Assembly (NCBI GenBank): GCA_036488085.1
Contig: DASXHZ010000045.1
Location: 1 to 37,460 of the forward strand
Direction of reading: 5' to 3'
Length of the DNA stretch: 37,460 nucleotides
Source of the DNA: DASXHZ01 sp036488085
GTDB taxonomy: Bacteria > Acidobacteriota > Thermoanaerobaculia > Gp7-AA8
This document shows, in pieces, positions 31,401 through 37,460 of the stretch. Within the stretch, counting starts at the first letter, position 1; each line of letters opens with the position of its first letter. The notes below the pieces were generated by a model, which saw only the letters and a list, made by a program, of their open reading frames with translations, made no database searches and was not told where the DNA came from. Both the position numbers and the translations under genes were made by a program.

Positions 31401-32403
31401 GACGTTCCGCGACATGGCGCAGTCGATCCGCCGGCAGCAGGAGGAGCTGCGCCTGGAGCGCGACCGGCTCCAGACGCTCCTCGAGAACATCACCGCGGCG
31501 GTCGTCGTCCTCGACGGCGGCAAGAATCCGGTGGCGTCGAACGTCGCCGCACGCAGGCTCTTCGGCGATCCGGTCGATCTCGCGAAGTACCCGGAAGTGA
31601 CCGCGGTACGAAAGACGGGGGAAATCGACCTGCACGTCGAGGACAACCTCCGCACGTACCGCATCTCGATCGTCCCGCTGCCGGAGAGCAATGAAGAAAT
31701 GCTCATCGCCGAGGATGTGACGGAGATCCTGCGATCGAACAGGCTCGAGGCGTGGGGCGAGATGGCGCGGCAAGTTGCGCACGAGATCAAGAACCCTCTG
31801 ACGCCGATCCAGCTCACTGCGGAGCACCTCCGCGCCGTCGCGGAGCGCAATGACGCCAGCTTGCCGCACGTCGTCCGGAGCGCCGTCGACAACATCCTCC
31901 GGCAGGTGGTCACGCTGCGCGAGACCTCGCGCGAGTTCAGCGACTACGCCTCGCTGCGCCAGGTGCACCGGAAGCCGGTCGACCTGCGCCACCTCCTCAC
32001 CGACATCGCCGCCGACTACACGGCGTCGCGCGAACGCGGCATCGATTTCCGCGCCGACATCGCGCCGTCGACGCCGCAGACGTTCAGCGGCGACGCCCGC
32101 CTCCTCCGCGGCGCGATCTCGAATCTCATCGAGAACGCGCTGCAGGCGGCACCGAACGGCCGGGTGCGTCTCGGCAGCGAAGGAGTCGACTCGAAGGTGC
32201 TCATTTCGGTCGAGGACAACGGCCCCGGCGTCACCCCCGAGATGCTCCCGCGCATCTTCGATCCGTACTTTTCGACGAAGTCGACCGGCACCGGCCTCGG
32301 CCTCGCCATCGCCCGAAAAGCGATCGAGGAGCATGGCGGCCGCGTCCACGCCGAGAATCTGAATCCGGGGCTTCGGGTTCAGATTGAGTTACCTTTGAGG
32401 TGA
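28399..32403 (+). CDS. Giant NtrY-like sensor histidine kinase
   Basis: 1334 residues. The N-terminal half has many membrane helices (about 20-75, then clusters near 265-500 and 725-800) separated by extracytoplasmic loops, one near 800-935. A HAMP linker follows (about 955-1010, RPVQGLVAGARGIARGNFDV), a PAS-like domain (about 1030-1110), HisKA with the phospho-acceptor His1128 in QVAHEIKNPLTPIQ, and HATPase with NLIENALQA, DNGPGV, IFDPYFSTK and TGLGLAIARK. This resembles NtrY and related kinases, but the membrane portion is unusually large. No response regulator lies in the window, so it is orphaned here. A signal-peptide protein precedes it by ATGA overlap. Confidence 0.93.
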   Translation: MIRSQWLAPIAVALATAIRVFAPRDLFPIAVSSILLIGAVIGIAFARRATLRIISILILLVAIVDFATLWRVHDVDRDFTARVHERLSADADDVRADVADIETRLDASAQGLAARINAAPHATRDALFRMLHQELHRDPGRGARVVNAANNEVAWWGEDLRADGAKTYEFDTTNLYIIRSRPLTHGGFVQVYARIGNGAGNDSPLDPKDPWVVGSVFNSGFLRKDASTERFQIAKHPDAQLLIDLAPRTRAEVEQRTRDDGGNVAAILLACAALIAVTFTKRRNAALLIFIVIVGRLAVLGIHVGDDPLHIFRYDVFASKLLGPFSKSPFDLLVTAATLLAIGLILREPLERMNVIVRAGVALIAGWGFVALTENLVNNSRLSAIPEHIVPTSTAQAVLLGALLLFALILLLLARHRDRPRPALIAIAIAIVPMLLVALGAGAAYLYVGFALLAFIAICAFVTEPVLRLIAIALIAGLVVFAPEQIFERASARRFISETYAPLVAGESGQLRTMIEDTLHNEFTRTDLSTILPDDYRHMNLDDLAYAVWLRSDLSKWRIPAVITIDDEFTRSTISRFGIGLPQFTERSNGSTRELLQVGRVTRVLIHHDFDVTAWGTTIALGSVHVVNPADPGSLASADVYRDFFQSGAEDLTTGLHAQREPAIYDADGNAHGATMRLPQSPSFYFSRLKPGSGMWIEQSNADPPAIYLRRAETALFAFPLQVPDTTQVIQRAGGVIIWSIAAVLLILGFRFMPGMIAALRRAPKTLDFRARTSLYVAGVVILPLIIFVIFVRAYVANRLEAEYFDRGQTALNSAQRVVEDYLASSSAVSPEQVLNDEVLAWLARVVGHDLHLYRGEQLIASSRRDLFAAHIEAQRLPGDVYESIVLSGGQFHRARRNTGPSQYIEIYSPINLAPGTSYTLALPFIVQGRQIEAQVNDLATTIYMLLVFIALAAIGVAFRIAATVTRPVQGLVAGARGIARGNFDVRVAVPTDPDLGLLVTTFRDMAQSIRRQQEELRLERDRLQTLLENITAAVVVLDGGKNPVASNVAARRLFGDPVDLAKYPEVTAVRKTGEIDLHVEDNLRTYRISIVPLPESNEEMLIAEDVTEILRSNRLEAWGEMARQVAHEIKNPLTPIQLTAEHLRAVAERNDASLPHVVRSAVDNILRQVVTLRETSREFSDYASLRQVHRKPVDLRHLLTDIAADYTASRERGIDFRADIAPSTPQTFSGDARLLRGAISNLIENALQAAPNGRVRLGSEGVDSKVLISVEDNGPGVTPEMLPRIFDPYFSTKSTGTGLGLAIARKAIEEHGGRVHAENLNPGLRVQIELPLR

Positions 32404-32686
32404 GTTGCGGGGTTGCGAGGTTGCGAGGTTACGGGGTTGCGAGGTTACGGGGTTGCGGGGTTGCGGGGTTGCGGGGTTGCGGGGTTGCGAGGTTACGGGT
32501 TGCGAGGTTACGAAGTTTGAACGCGAAACCCCTAACCTCGTAACCTCGTAACCTCGTAACCTTGAGGTGAGTTACGGGGTTGCGAGGTTACGAAGTTTGA
32601 AACGCGAAACCCCTAACCTCGTAACCTCGTAACTTCGTAACCTCGTAACCGCGTAACCTCGTAACCTCGTAACCTCGTAACCTCAT
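32403..32686. repeat. Octamer-word nested inverted repeats upstream of the CAP gene
   Basis: The left arm (to about 32510) is about 14 tandem octamers of GGGTTGCG or AGGTTACG. A core with GAAGTTTGAACGCGAAACCC follows, then three CCTCGTAA units. A second shorter copy has a short left arm, the core again (GAAGTTTGAAACGCGAAACC) and nine to ten CCTCGTAA units running to the ATG. The arms are complementary, so both copies can fold into long hairpins. The array directly abuts the start codon at 32687, leaving no Shine-Dalgarno sequence. It fills the whole spacer after the kinase. Confidence 0.95.
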
Positions 32687-33664
32687 ATGCGCCGCGCTGC
32701 AATCACGACCGTCGCCTTCCTCGCGCTCATCGCCGCGCTTCCGCTGGCGCAGGGCGAAGGTCCGGCCGACGAGACGCGCATCACGCTGCGCGACGAGTTC
32801 CTCCGCATGATCAATCACGACCGCGTGGCGAACGGTCTCACGCCGGTCGCCCTCGATCCGCAGGCCTCGGCGATGGCCGACGACTACTGCCGCGATCAGA
32901 TTCGCAACGGCACGACCGGGCATTTCGGCGTCGACGGTCTGACGCCGTACATGCGCTACTCCTTCGCCGGCGGCAACGACGGCGTCAGCGAGAACGCGGC
33001 GGCATGGTCGGCGTCGTACCACTTCAGCGACCGCGCGCTGTACGACATGATCCAGCGGAGCGAGCGCGCCATGATCGCCGAACGCGCGCCGCATGACGGC
33101 CACCGCCGCACGATCCTCGATCCGTCGGCGACGAATGTCGGCATCGGCCTGGCGTGGCAGCGCGGCGAGTTCCGCCTGACGCAGGAGTTCATCCGCCACT
33201 ACGTCGACTGGACGCACGCGCTCCCGCGCAACGCGAGCGAGAATGAACGCGTAACTGGCGCGGCGCGGCCGGTCACCGGATTCCAAATCGAAGCGGTGAG
33301 CATTCATCACGAGCCGCTTCCACGGCCGCTCACCGCCGCCGCCGCGAACGCCATCGACGAGTATTCGCTGCCGGAGAAACGCCGCGACTACCTCCCGCGC
33401 CTTCGCACATACCGCCAGCAGCGCGGCGACGCCGTCTACGAAGTGCGCGAGCAGTACGCCGACGGCCGCCGCGGCGACTTCGCCGTCGCGAGCGACGGCT
33501 CGTTCACCTTCAACGTCCCATTCGTCGACGGCCCCGGCATCTACACCGTCGTCGTCTGGGTGCGTGGCCGCAGTGGCACCCCCATCGCCGCCAGCAACGT
33601 CTCGCTCCGCGTCGAGCAAGGCGCCGGCGAGTCGTTCGGCGCCTTCGGCGGCGGCACGAAGTAG
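32687..33664 (+). CDS. Exported CAP-domain protein
   Basis: 325 residues with a signal peptide (RAAITTVAFLALIAALPLAQ). The CAP/SCP domain (about 30-165) shows LRDEFLRMINHDRVANGL at its start, cavity residues in TGHFGVDG, SENAAAW and DGHRRTILDPSATNVGIG, which carry the usual His and Glu ligands. The second half (about 175-300) is beta-rich with an immunoglobulin-like ending (DGPGIYTVVVWVRG). Bacterial CAP proteins are secreted and poorly understood. The ATG follows the octamer array without a ribosome-binding site, so translation may depend on repeat number or start leaderless. Confidence 0.88.
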   Translation: MRRAAITTVAFLALIAALPLAQGEGPADETRITLRDEFLRMINHDRVANGLTPVALDPQASAMADDYCRDQIRNGTTGHFGVDGLTPYMRYSFAGGNDGVSENAAAWSASYHFSDRALYDMIQRSERAMIAERAPHDGHRRTILDPSATNVGIGLAWQRGEFRLTQEFIRHYVDWTHALPRNASENERVTGAARPVTGFQIEAVSIHHEPLPRPLTAAAANAIDEYSLPEKRRDYLPRLRTYRQQRGDAVYEVREQYADGRRGDFAVASDGSFTFNVPFVDGPGIYTVVVWVRGRSGTPIAASNVSLRVEQGAGESFGAFGGGTK

Positions 33665-33666
33665 AC

Positions 33667-34584
33667 ATGCCGTCGGCCCAGACGACGTATGACGCGATCA
33701 TCATCGGCGGCGGTCCGGCCGGACTGACCTGCGCCATCTTCCTGGCGCGCTATCGCCGCCGCATCCTCGTCGCCGACAACTGCCAGCCGCGCAACGCCGC
33801 CTCGCACGGCATTCACGGATTCATCGGCCACCACAGCATCGCCCCCGCCGAGCTCCTCGCGCGCGGGCGCGAAGAGGCGCGCAATTTCGGCACGGAGATC
33901 TGCGAGTGCACCGTGCAGCGCATTGAAAAGATCGGCGACGTCTTCGAGGCGACCACCACCGCCGGCACGTATCACGCGCGGCGCATCGTCCTGGCGTACG
34001 GCGTCCGCGACGAGCTGCCCGACATCCCGAACATCCGCGACTACTACGGCATCAGCCTCTTTCACTGCCCCGACTGCGACGCGTACGAATGCAGCGACAA
34101 ACGGATCGGCATCATCGGATGGGGGAAGAGCGCGGCGGGACTCTCGCTGAAGCTCCTGCAGTGGAGCTGCGACCTGACGATCTTCGCGCACGGCCGGCCG
34201 CGCGGCTTCGACGAGGAGATGACGAGCAAGCTCCTCGCGGAGCAGATCGGCGTCAAAGACGAGCGGATCCTCGCGCTCGAAGGGAAGGATGGCCACGTAT
34301 CGGCGGTCGTCCTCGACACCGGCGAACGCGTGCCGGTCGACGCGCTCTTCTTCAACGTCGGCTGTACGCGCCAGTGCACCCTCGCCGAGGATCTTGGATG
34401 CGAGGTCTTGATCGACACGCCGAACGTCGTGGTCGACGCGTACAAACAGACGACCGTCGAAGGCGTCTATGCGGTCGGCGATCTCGTCGCCGGCTCCCAG
34501 CTCGTCATCACCTCGGCTGCCGACGGCGCCATCGCCGCCATCGCGATCAACAAATCGTTACTCCCGCCGGCCCGGCTCGTTTGA
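33667..34584 (+). CDS. Thioredoxin reductase-like FAD/NAD(P) oxidoreductase
   Basis: 305 residues. FAD-binding DAIIIGGGPAGLTCA at the N-terminus, a redox pair Cys134-Pro-Asp-Cys137 in FHCPDCDAYE, the NAD(P) loop IGIIGWGKSAAG and the C-terminal FAD motif VYAVGDLVAGSQLV. The fold is that of thioredoxin reductase, but CPDC replaces the usual CATC. Short TrxR-like proteins with CPxC occur as a separate group of uncertain electron acceptor. It follows the CAP gene by 2 bp with no clear Shine-Dalgarno sequence, so the two are cotranscribed. Confidence 0.9.
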   Translation: MPSAQTTYDAIIIGGGPAGLTCAIFLARYRRRILVADNCQPRNAASHGIHGFIGHHSIAPAELLARGREEARNFGTEICECTVQRIEKIGDVFEATTTAGTYHARRIVLAYGVRDELPDIPNIRDYYGISLFHCPDCDAYECSDKRIGIIGWGKSAAGLSLKLLQWSCDLTIFAHGRPRGFDEEMTSKLLAEQIGVKDERILALEGKDGHVSAVVLDTGERVPVDALFFNVGCTRQCTLAEDLGCEVLIDTPNVVVDAYKQTTVEGVYAVGDLVAGSQLVITSAADGAIAAIAINKSLLPPARLV

Positions 34585-34589
34585 ACGCA

Positions 34590-34595
34590 TAGAAT
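34590..34595 (+). promoter_or_regulatory. Putative -10 (TAGAAT) of mprF
   Basis: TAGAAT 6 bp after the oxidoreductase stop. Transcription would start near 34602, making a leader of about 68 nt that consists almost entirely of the heptamer-word hairpin. Confidence 0.4.
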
Positions 34596-34596
34596 C

Positions 34597-34665
34597 AGTG
34601 GCCAGTTGCCGGTGGCCGGTTGCCAGAAGACACCTCTGGCGACCGGCCACCGGCGACCGGCCACT
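34597..34665 (+). repeat. Heptamer-word hairpin in the mprF leader
   Basis: The left arm is four heptamers (AGTGGCC, AGTTGCC, GGTGGCC, GGTTGCC) plus AG. The loop is near AAGACACCT. The right arm is CT plus GGCGACC, GGCCACC, GGCGACC, GGCCACT. Pairing is nearly perfect, giving a stem of about 30 bp. It is followed by TTTTC and then the mprF ATG at 34670, so it resembles an attenuator or a ribosome-blocking stem. Confidence 0.9.
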
Positions 34666-34669
34666 TTTC

Positions 34670-37228
34670 ATGTCGTCCAAGCGCTTCTGGCCTTTCCTGC
34701 GCCCGCTGGTGATGATCGCGGTCTTCGCGATTGCGCTCCGCGTTCTCCAGGCCACGCTCCAGCACTACCGCTACCGCGAGGTGATGGGCTACCTGCAGTC
34801 GCTCGACAAACTGCAGGTCTTCTTCGCGACGCTCCTCACCCTCGGCGGCTACCTCATCATGACCGGCTACGACACGCTGGCGTTCCGCTACATCCGCCAC
34901 CCGCTGCCGTACCGACGGATCGCGCTCGCCTCGTTCATCGGCTACGCCTTCAACAACAACGTCGGCCTCTCGGGCCTCGTTGGCGGCACGCTGCGTTTCC
35001 GCCTCTACAACGCCTGGCGCCTCTCTGCCGTCGAGATCGCGAAGGTCATCGCCTTCTACACGATCACCTTCTGGCTCGGCTTCGTCCTCCTCGGCGGCTC
35101 GCTCTTCATCCTCGCACCGCCGGTGATCCCGCACACGGTCCACCTGCCGTTCAACTCCATCCGGCTCCTCGGTTTCGTCCTGCTGATCCCCGCGATCCTC
35201 TATCTCGCGTGGGTGATCGCGCGGAACGAGCCGGTGCGCATCCGGCAGTGGGAGTTCGAGCTGCCGCAAACCCGGCTGCTCGTCGCGCAGATCCTGATCT
35301 CGTGCGCCGACTGGGTCCTGGCGGCGATGGTCCTCTACGTCCTGCTCCCCGACCAGTTGCCGACCGGCTTCGTCAACTTCCTCGGCGTCTTTCTCCTGGC
35401 GCAGATCGCCGGCGTCGTATCCAACCTTCCGGGAGGCCTCGGCGTCTTCGAAGCGATCATCCTCATCTTCCTCGCGCCGTACTACCACGCCGGCGCGATC
35501 CTCGGCTCCCTCATCGCTTTCCGCGGGATCTACTACCTTTTCCCGCTCATCGTCGCGACGATCCTCCTGACGATTCACGAAGTGCTCGAGAAGCGGGAAG
35601 GCGTCGCGCGCGTGGCCCGCGTCTTCGGCCGGTGGGCGCCCGGCATCGCGCCGCAGCTTCTTGCATTCACGACATTCATCGGCGGCGCCGTGCTGCTCTT
35701 CTCCGGCGCGACGCCGATCCTCGCCGGCCGCAAAGAGTGGCTGCGGCTCTTCGTCCCGTTGCCGGTCATCGAGCTCTCGCACTTCCTCGGCTCGATTGCA
35801 GGCGTCGCGCTGCTCGTCCTCGCGCGCGGCCTGCAGCGGCGTCTCGACGCCGCCTACCAACTCACCGTCATCGTCCTCAGCGCCTCGATCGTGTTCCAGC
35901 TCTTCAAAGGCGTCGACTATGAGGAGGCGGTGATCCTCTCCATCATGCTCGCGGGGCTGATTGCCTCGCGGCGGCACTTCTATCGCCGCGGAACATTCCT
36001 GAACGAGAGCTTCGGTCCCGGTTGGATCGGCGCGATCCTGCTGGTACTGATCTCGTCGGCGTGGCTCGGCTTCTTCAGCTACAAACACATCGAGTACTCG
36101 ACCGATCTCTGGTGGCGGTTCGGCGTCCGCGGCGATGCGCCGCGCTTCCTCCGCGCCTCGGTCGGCGTCGTCGCCGCGCTCCTCATTTTTGCGATCCGCC
36201 GCCTCTTGCGCCCCGCTACGCCGCATCCGGAACAGCCGTCGGAGGCCGACCTCCAGCGCGCGGCCGAAGTCATCGCGACCGACGAAAACAGTCAGGCGAA
36301 CATCGCGCTTCTCGGCGACAAGTCGCTCCTCTTCAGCGAAAGCGGACGCTCATTCATCATGTACGGCGTCGAAGGGCGGAGCTGGGTCGCCATGGGCGAC
36401 CCGGTCGGCGACGACGACGAGAAGCCGGAGCTGATCTGGAAGTTCCGCGAGATGTGCGACGTGCACGCGGGCTGGCCGGTCTTCTACGAGGTCCAGCGCT
36501 CGAGCCTCCACCTCTATCTAGACGTCGGCCTAACGCTCCTGAAGATCGGCGAAGAGGCGCGCGTACCGCTCGACGACTTCAATCTCGAAGGCGGCTCGCG
36601 CAAGTGGATGCGCAAGATGCTCCGCCGGCTCGAGGAGGAGAACTGCTCGTTCGAGCTGGTGCCGGCCGACCGCGTCGCGGAGATCGTGCCGGAGCTTCGC
36701 GCCATCTCCGACGCCTGGCTCGCCGACAAGAAGACACGCGAGAAAGGCTTCTCCCTCGGCTTTTTCGCGGAGGAGTACGTCGCGCGCTTTCCGATCGCGG
36801 TCGTCCGCCGCGAGAATCACATCGTCGCGTTCTCGAACATGTGGAAGGGCGCGAATGGCGAGGAGTTGTCGGTCGACCTTATGCGCCAGGCCGCCGACGC
36901 GCCGAGCGGCGTGATGGACTACATGTTCGTCAACCTGATGCTCTGGGGCGCCGACCAGGGCTATCGCTTCTTCAACCTCGGCATGGCGCCGCTGTCGGGC
37001 ATCGAGAACCGCAGCATGGCGCCGCTCTGGAGCCGCGCCGGCGCCCTCGCCTATCGATTCGGCGAGAACTTCTACAACTTCCAGGGCCTGCGGCAGTACA
37101 AGGAGAAGTTCGATCCGGTCTGGGAGCCGACCTACATCGCCTCCCCCGGCGGCCTCGCCCTCCCCCGCATCCTCATCAACCTCGCCGCCCTTGTGTCAGG
37201 AGGGTTACGCGGAATCTTCGCGAAATAG
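34670..37228 (+). CDS. mprF: MprF-like phosphatidylglycerol lysyltransferase/flippase
   Basis: 852 residues, the usual MprF size. The N-terminal half is an integral-membrane flippase domain with about 14 helices; YAFNNNVGLSGLVGGTLRFR is the family hallmark. The cytosolic C-terminal DUF2156 domain (about 550-840) transfers an aminoacyl group from tRNA to phosphatidylglycerol: EGGSRKWMRKMLRR, SVDLMRQAADAPSGVMDYMF and GYRFFNLGMAPLSGI. Adding amino acids to lipid headgroups reduces negative charge and gives resistance to cationic peptides. The amino acid (Lys or Ala) is not readable. The ATG at 34670 follows the hairpin; the longer in-frame start at 34469 was rejected. Confidence 0.94.
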   Translation: MSSKRFWPFLRPLVMIAVFAIALRVLQATLQHYRYREVMGYLQSLDKLQVFFATLLTLGGYLIMTGYDTLAFRYIRHPLPYRRIALASFIGYAFNNNVGLSGLVGGTLRFRLYNAWRLSAVEIAKVIAFYTITFWLGFVLLGGSLFILAPPVIPHTVHLPFNSIRLLGFVLLIPAILYLAWVIARNEPVRIRQWEFELPQTRLLVAQILISCADWVLAAMVLYVLLPDQLPTGFVNFLGVFLLAQIAGVVSNLPGGLGVFEAIILIFLAPYYHAGAILGSLIAFRGIYYLFPLIVATILLTIHEVLEKREGVARVARVFGRWAPGIAPQLLAFTTFIGGAVLLFSGATPILAGRKEWLRLFVPLPVIELSHFLGSIAGVALLVLARGLQRRLDAAYQLTVIVLSASIVFQLFKGVDYEEAVILSIMLAGLIASRRHFYRRGTFLNESFGPGWIGAILLVLISSAWLGFFSYKHIEYSTDLWWRFGVRGDAPRFLRASVGVVAALLIFAIRRLLRPATPHPEQPSEADLQRAAEVIATDENSQANIALLGDKSLLFSESGRSFIMYGVEGRSWVAMGDPVGDDDEKPELIWKFREMCDVHAGWPVFYEVQRSSLHLYLDVGLTLLKIGEEARVPLDDFNLEGGSRKWMRKMLRRLEEENCSFELVPADRVAEIVPELRAISDAWLADKKTREKGFSLGFFAEEYVARFPIAVVRRENHIVAFSNMWKGANGEELSVDLMRQAADAPSGVMDYMFVNLMLWGADQGYRFFNLGMAPLSGIENRSMAPLWSRAGALAYRFGENFYNFQGLRQYKEKFDPVWEPTYIASPGGLALPRILINLAALVSGGLRGIFAK

Positions 37229-37231
37229 CCG

Positions 37232-37359
37232 CCCCTCATCCGGCCTTCGGCCACCTTCTCCCCACTTCGTGGGGCGAAGGGTAATCAACACGTTTGCCCC
37301 GAGTACCCTTCGCCCCCGCGAAGCGGGGGAGAAGGTGGCGCGAAGCGCCGGATGAGGGG
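37232..37359. repeat. Palindromic repeat of the CCCCTCATCCGGC type
   Basis: A 128-bp inverted repeat. Left: CCCCTCATCCGGC, ACCTTCTCCCC and GGCGAAGGGTA. Right: TACCCTTCGCC, GGGGAGAAGGTGG and GCCGGATGAGGGG. Each arm also contains small internal hairpins (GGCCTTCGGCC, CCCCGCGAAGCGGGG). It starts 4 bp after mprF. Similar-looking elements occur in many proteobacterial and other genomes, so it may have spread horizontally; this is from memory, not a search. Confidence 0.9.
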
Positions 37360-37376
37360 GCCGAAATGAGGAGGCG

Positions 37377-37460
37377 GTGCGAGCCGTTGTACGGCGCGGC
37401 CCGATGTTTCTCCTGCTTTCCGTCCTACTCGCAACCGTCAAGTCCCTCCCGCTGATCGAC
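37377..37460 (+). CDS. N-terminus of an exported protein, cut by window end
   Basis: GTG 37377 with GAGGAGG just upstream, or ATG 37404, opens a frame that stays open to the end. MFLLLSVLLATVKSLPLID has the shape of a signal peptide followed by the mature start. In several bacteria mprF/lpiA is followed by an AcvB/VirJ-type periplasmic hydrolase, whose mature part often begins with a LPLxE/D-like stretch. Identification as AcvB/VirJ is a guess from context and five residues. Confidence 0.4.
   Translation, partial: MRAVVRRGPMFLLLSVLLATVKSLPLID

Noticed and set aside
32588..33619. Minus-strand frame ending in an LRGYEVT octapeptide-like repeat
   Set aside because: The repeat is only the translation of the 8-bp array; the rest is antisense to the CAP-domain gene.
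34595..36226. A 543-codon minus-strand frame under mprF
   Set aside because: Glu/Arg/Asp-rich antisense translation of the MprF membrane region with no recognisable motif.
37232..37359. A novel repeat unique to this genome
   Set aside because: The CCCCTCATCCGGC...CACCTTCTCCCC type is a pattern I have seen widely in other bacterial genomes, so it is listed as a repeat feature but not as a new finding.

Overview
The window is dense, GC-rich bacterial chromosome carrying about 37 protein genes. Most of them sit in short, tightly overlapping operons joined by ATGA or GTGA junctions. The gene mix suggests an Acidobacteriota-like, Gram-negative-type bacterium: a CdaA-CdaR-GlmM cluster, an AMIN-domain amidase next to a GerMN lipoprotein, a giant NtrY-like kinase, two lipoproteins, MprF, and signal-peptide proteins. 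This placement is an inference from gene content and GC only. No rRNA, tRNA, phage gene, transposase or CRISPR array was seen.

Layout. Positions 1-4533 (minus strand) form a cell-envelope operon: murA, folP, cdaA, cdaR, glmM. It links peptidoglycan precursor supply to c-di-AMP synthesis. Its MurA has Asp where the fosfomycin-target Cys normally sits. Positions 4677-7648 (plus) hold a WalJ-like hydrolase and purS, then a secreted beta-propeller separating purS from purQ. Positions 7669-12848 (plus) hold acsA, a FabG-like reductase, a GT2 glycosyltransferase, tmk and holB; holB appears to start at CTG. Positions 12850-13055 (minus) hold a self-contained promoter, structured RNA and terminator that I read as a 6S-like or novel small RNA. 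Positions 13190-15264 (minus) hold the GerMN lipoprotein and the amidase. Positions 15293-19353 hold a lipoprotein, an iron-permease-family protein, a threonine dehydratase-like enzyme (minus) and an SRPBCC-alcohol dehydrogenase pair. Positions 19653-21712 (minus) are an Lrp regulator, a DMT transporter and a DUF1223 protein. Positions 21778-27908 are mixed housekeeping genes (queA, mogA, namZ, an RluA-type synthase) plus a decayed gene pair. Positions 27965-37460 hold an NTF2-like protein, a 1334-residue kinase, a CAP-domain protein, a thioredoxin reductase-like protein, mprF, and the first codons of a further secreted protein.

The most unusual layer lies between the genes. Nearly every spacer longer than about 60 bp is filled by a palindromic or tandem repeat, and several families are present. 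Some are heptamer or octamer words repeated in tandem on one arm and as the reverse complement on the other (4556-4664, 32403-32686, 34597-34665). Others are long hairpins built on a CCTGAG...GAAGGATCT core (6847-6933, 11301-11400). A third family has a CTT(C)TGTGT preamble followed by a GCCGGC hairpin: six tandem 52-bp copies at 19351-19662 and single copies at 22496 and 26409. The 19351 array supplies the stop codons of both flanking genes, and the copy at 26409 truncates a gene. Many starts have a -10-like hexamer (TAGAAT, TATACT, TACAAT) only 5-9 nt upstream, which suggests frequent leaderless transcription. In three places the stop codon of the upstream gene forms the first half of a TAGAAT box.
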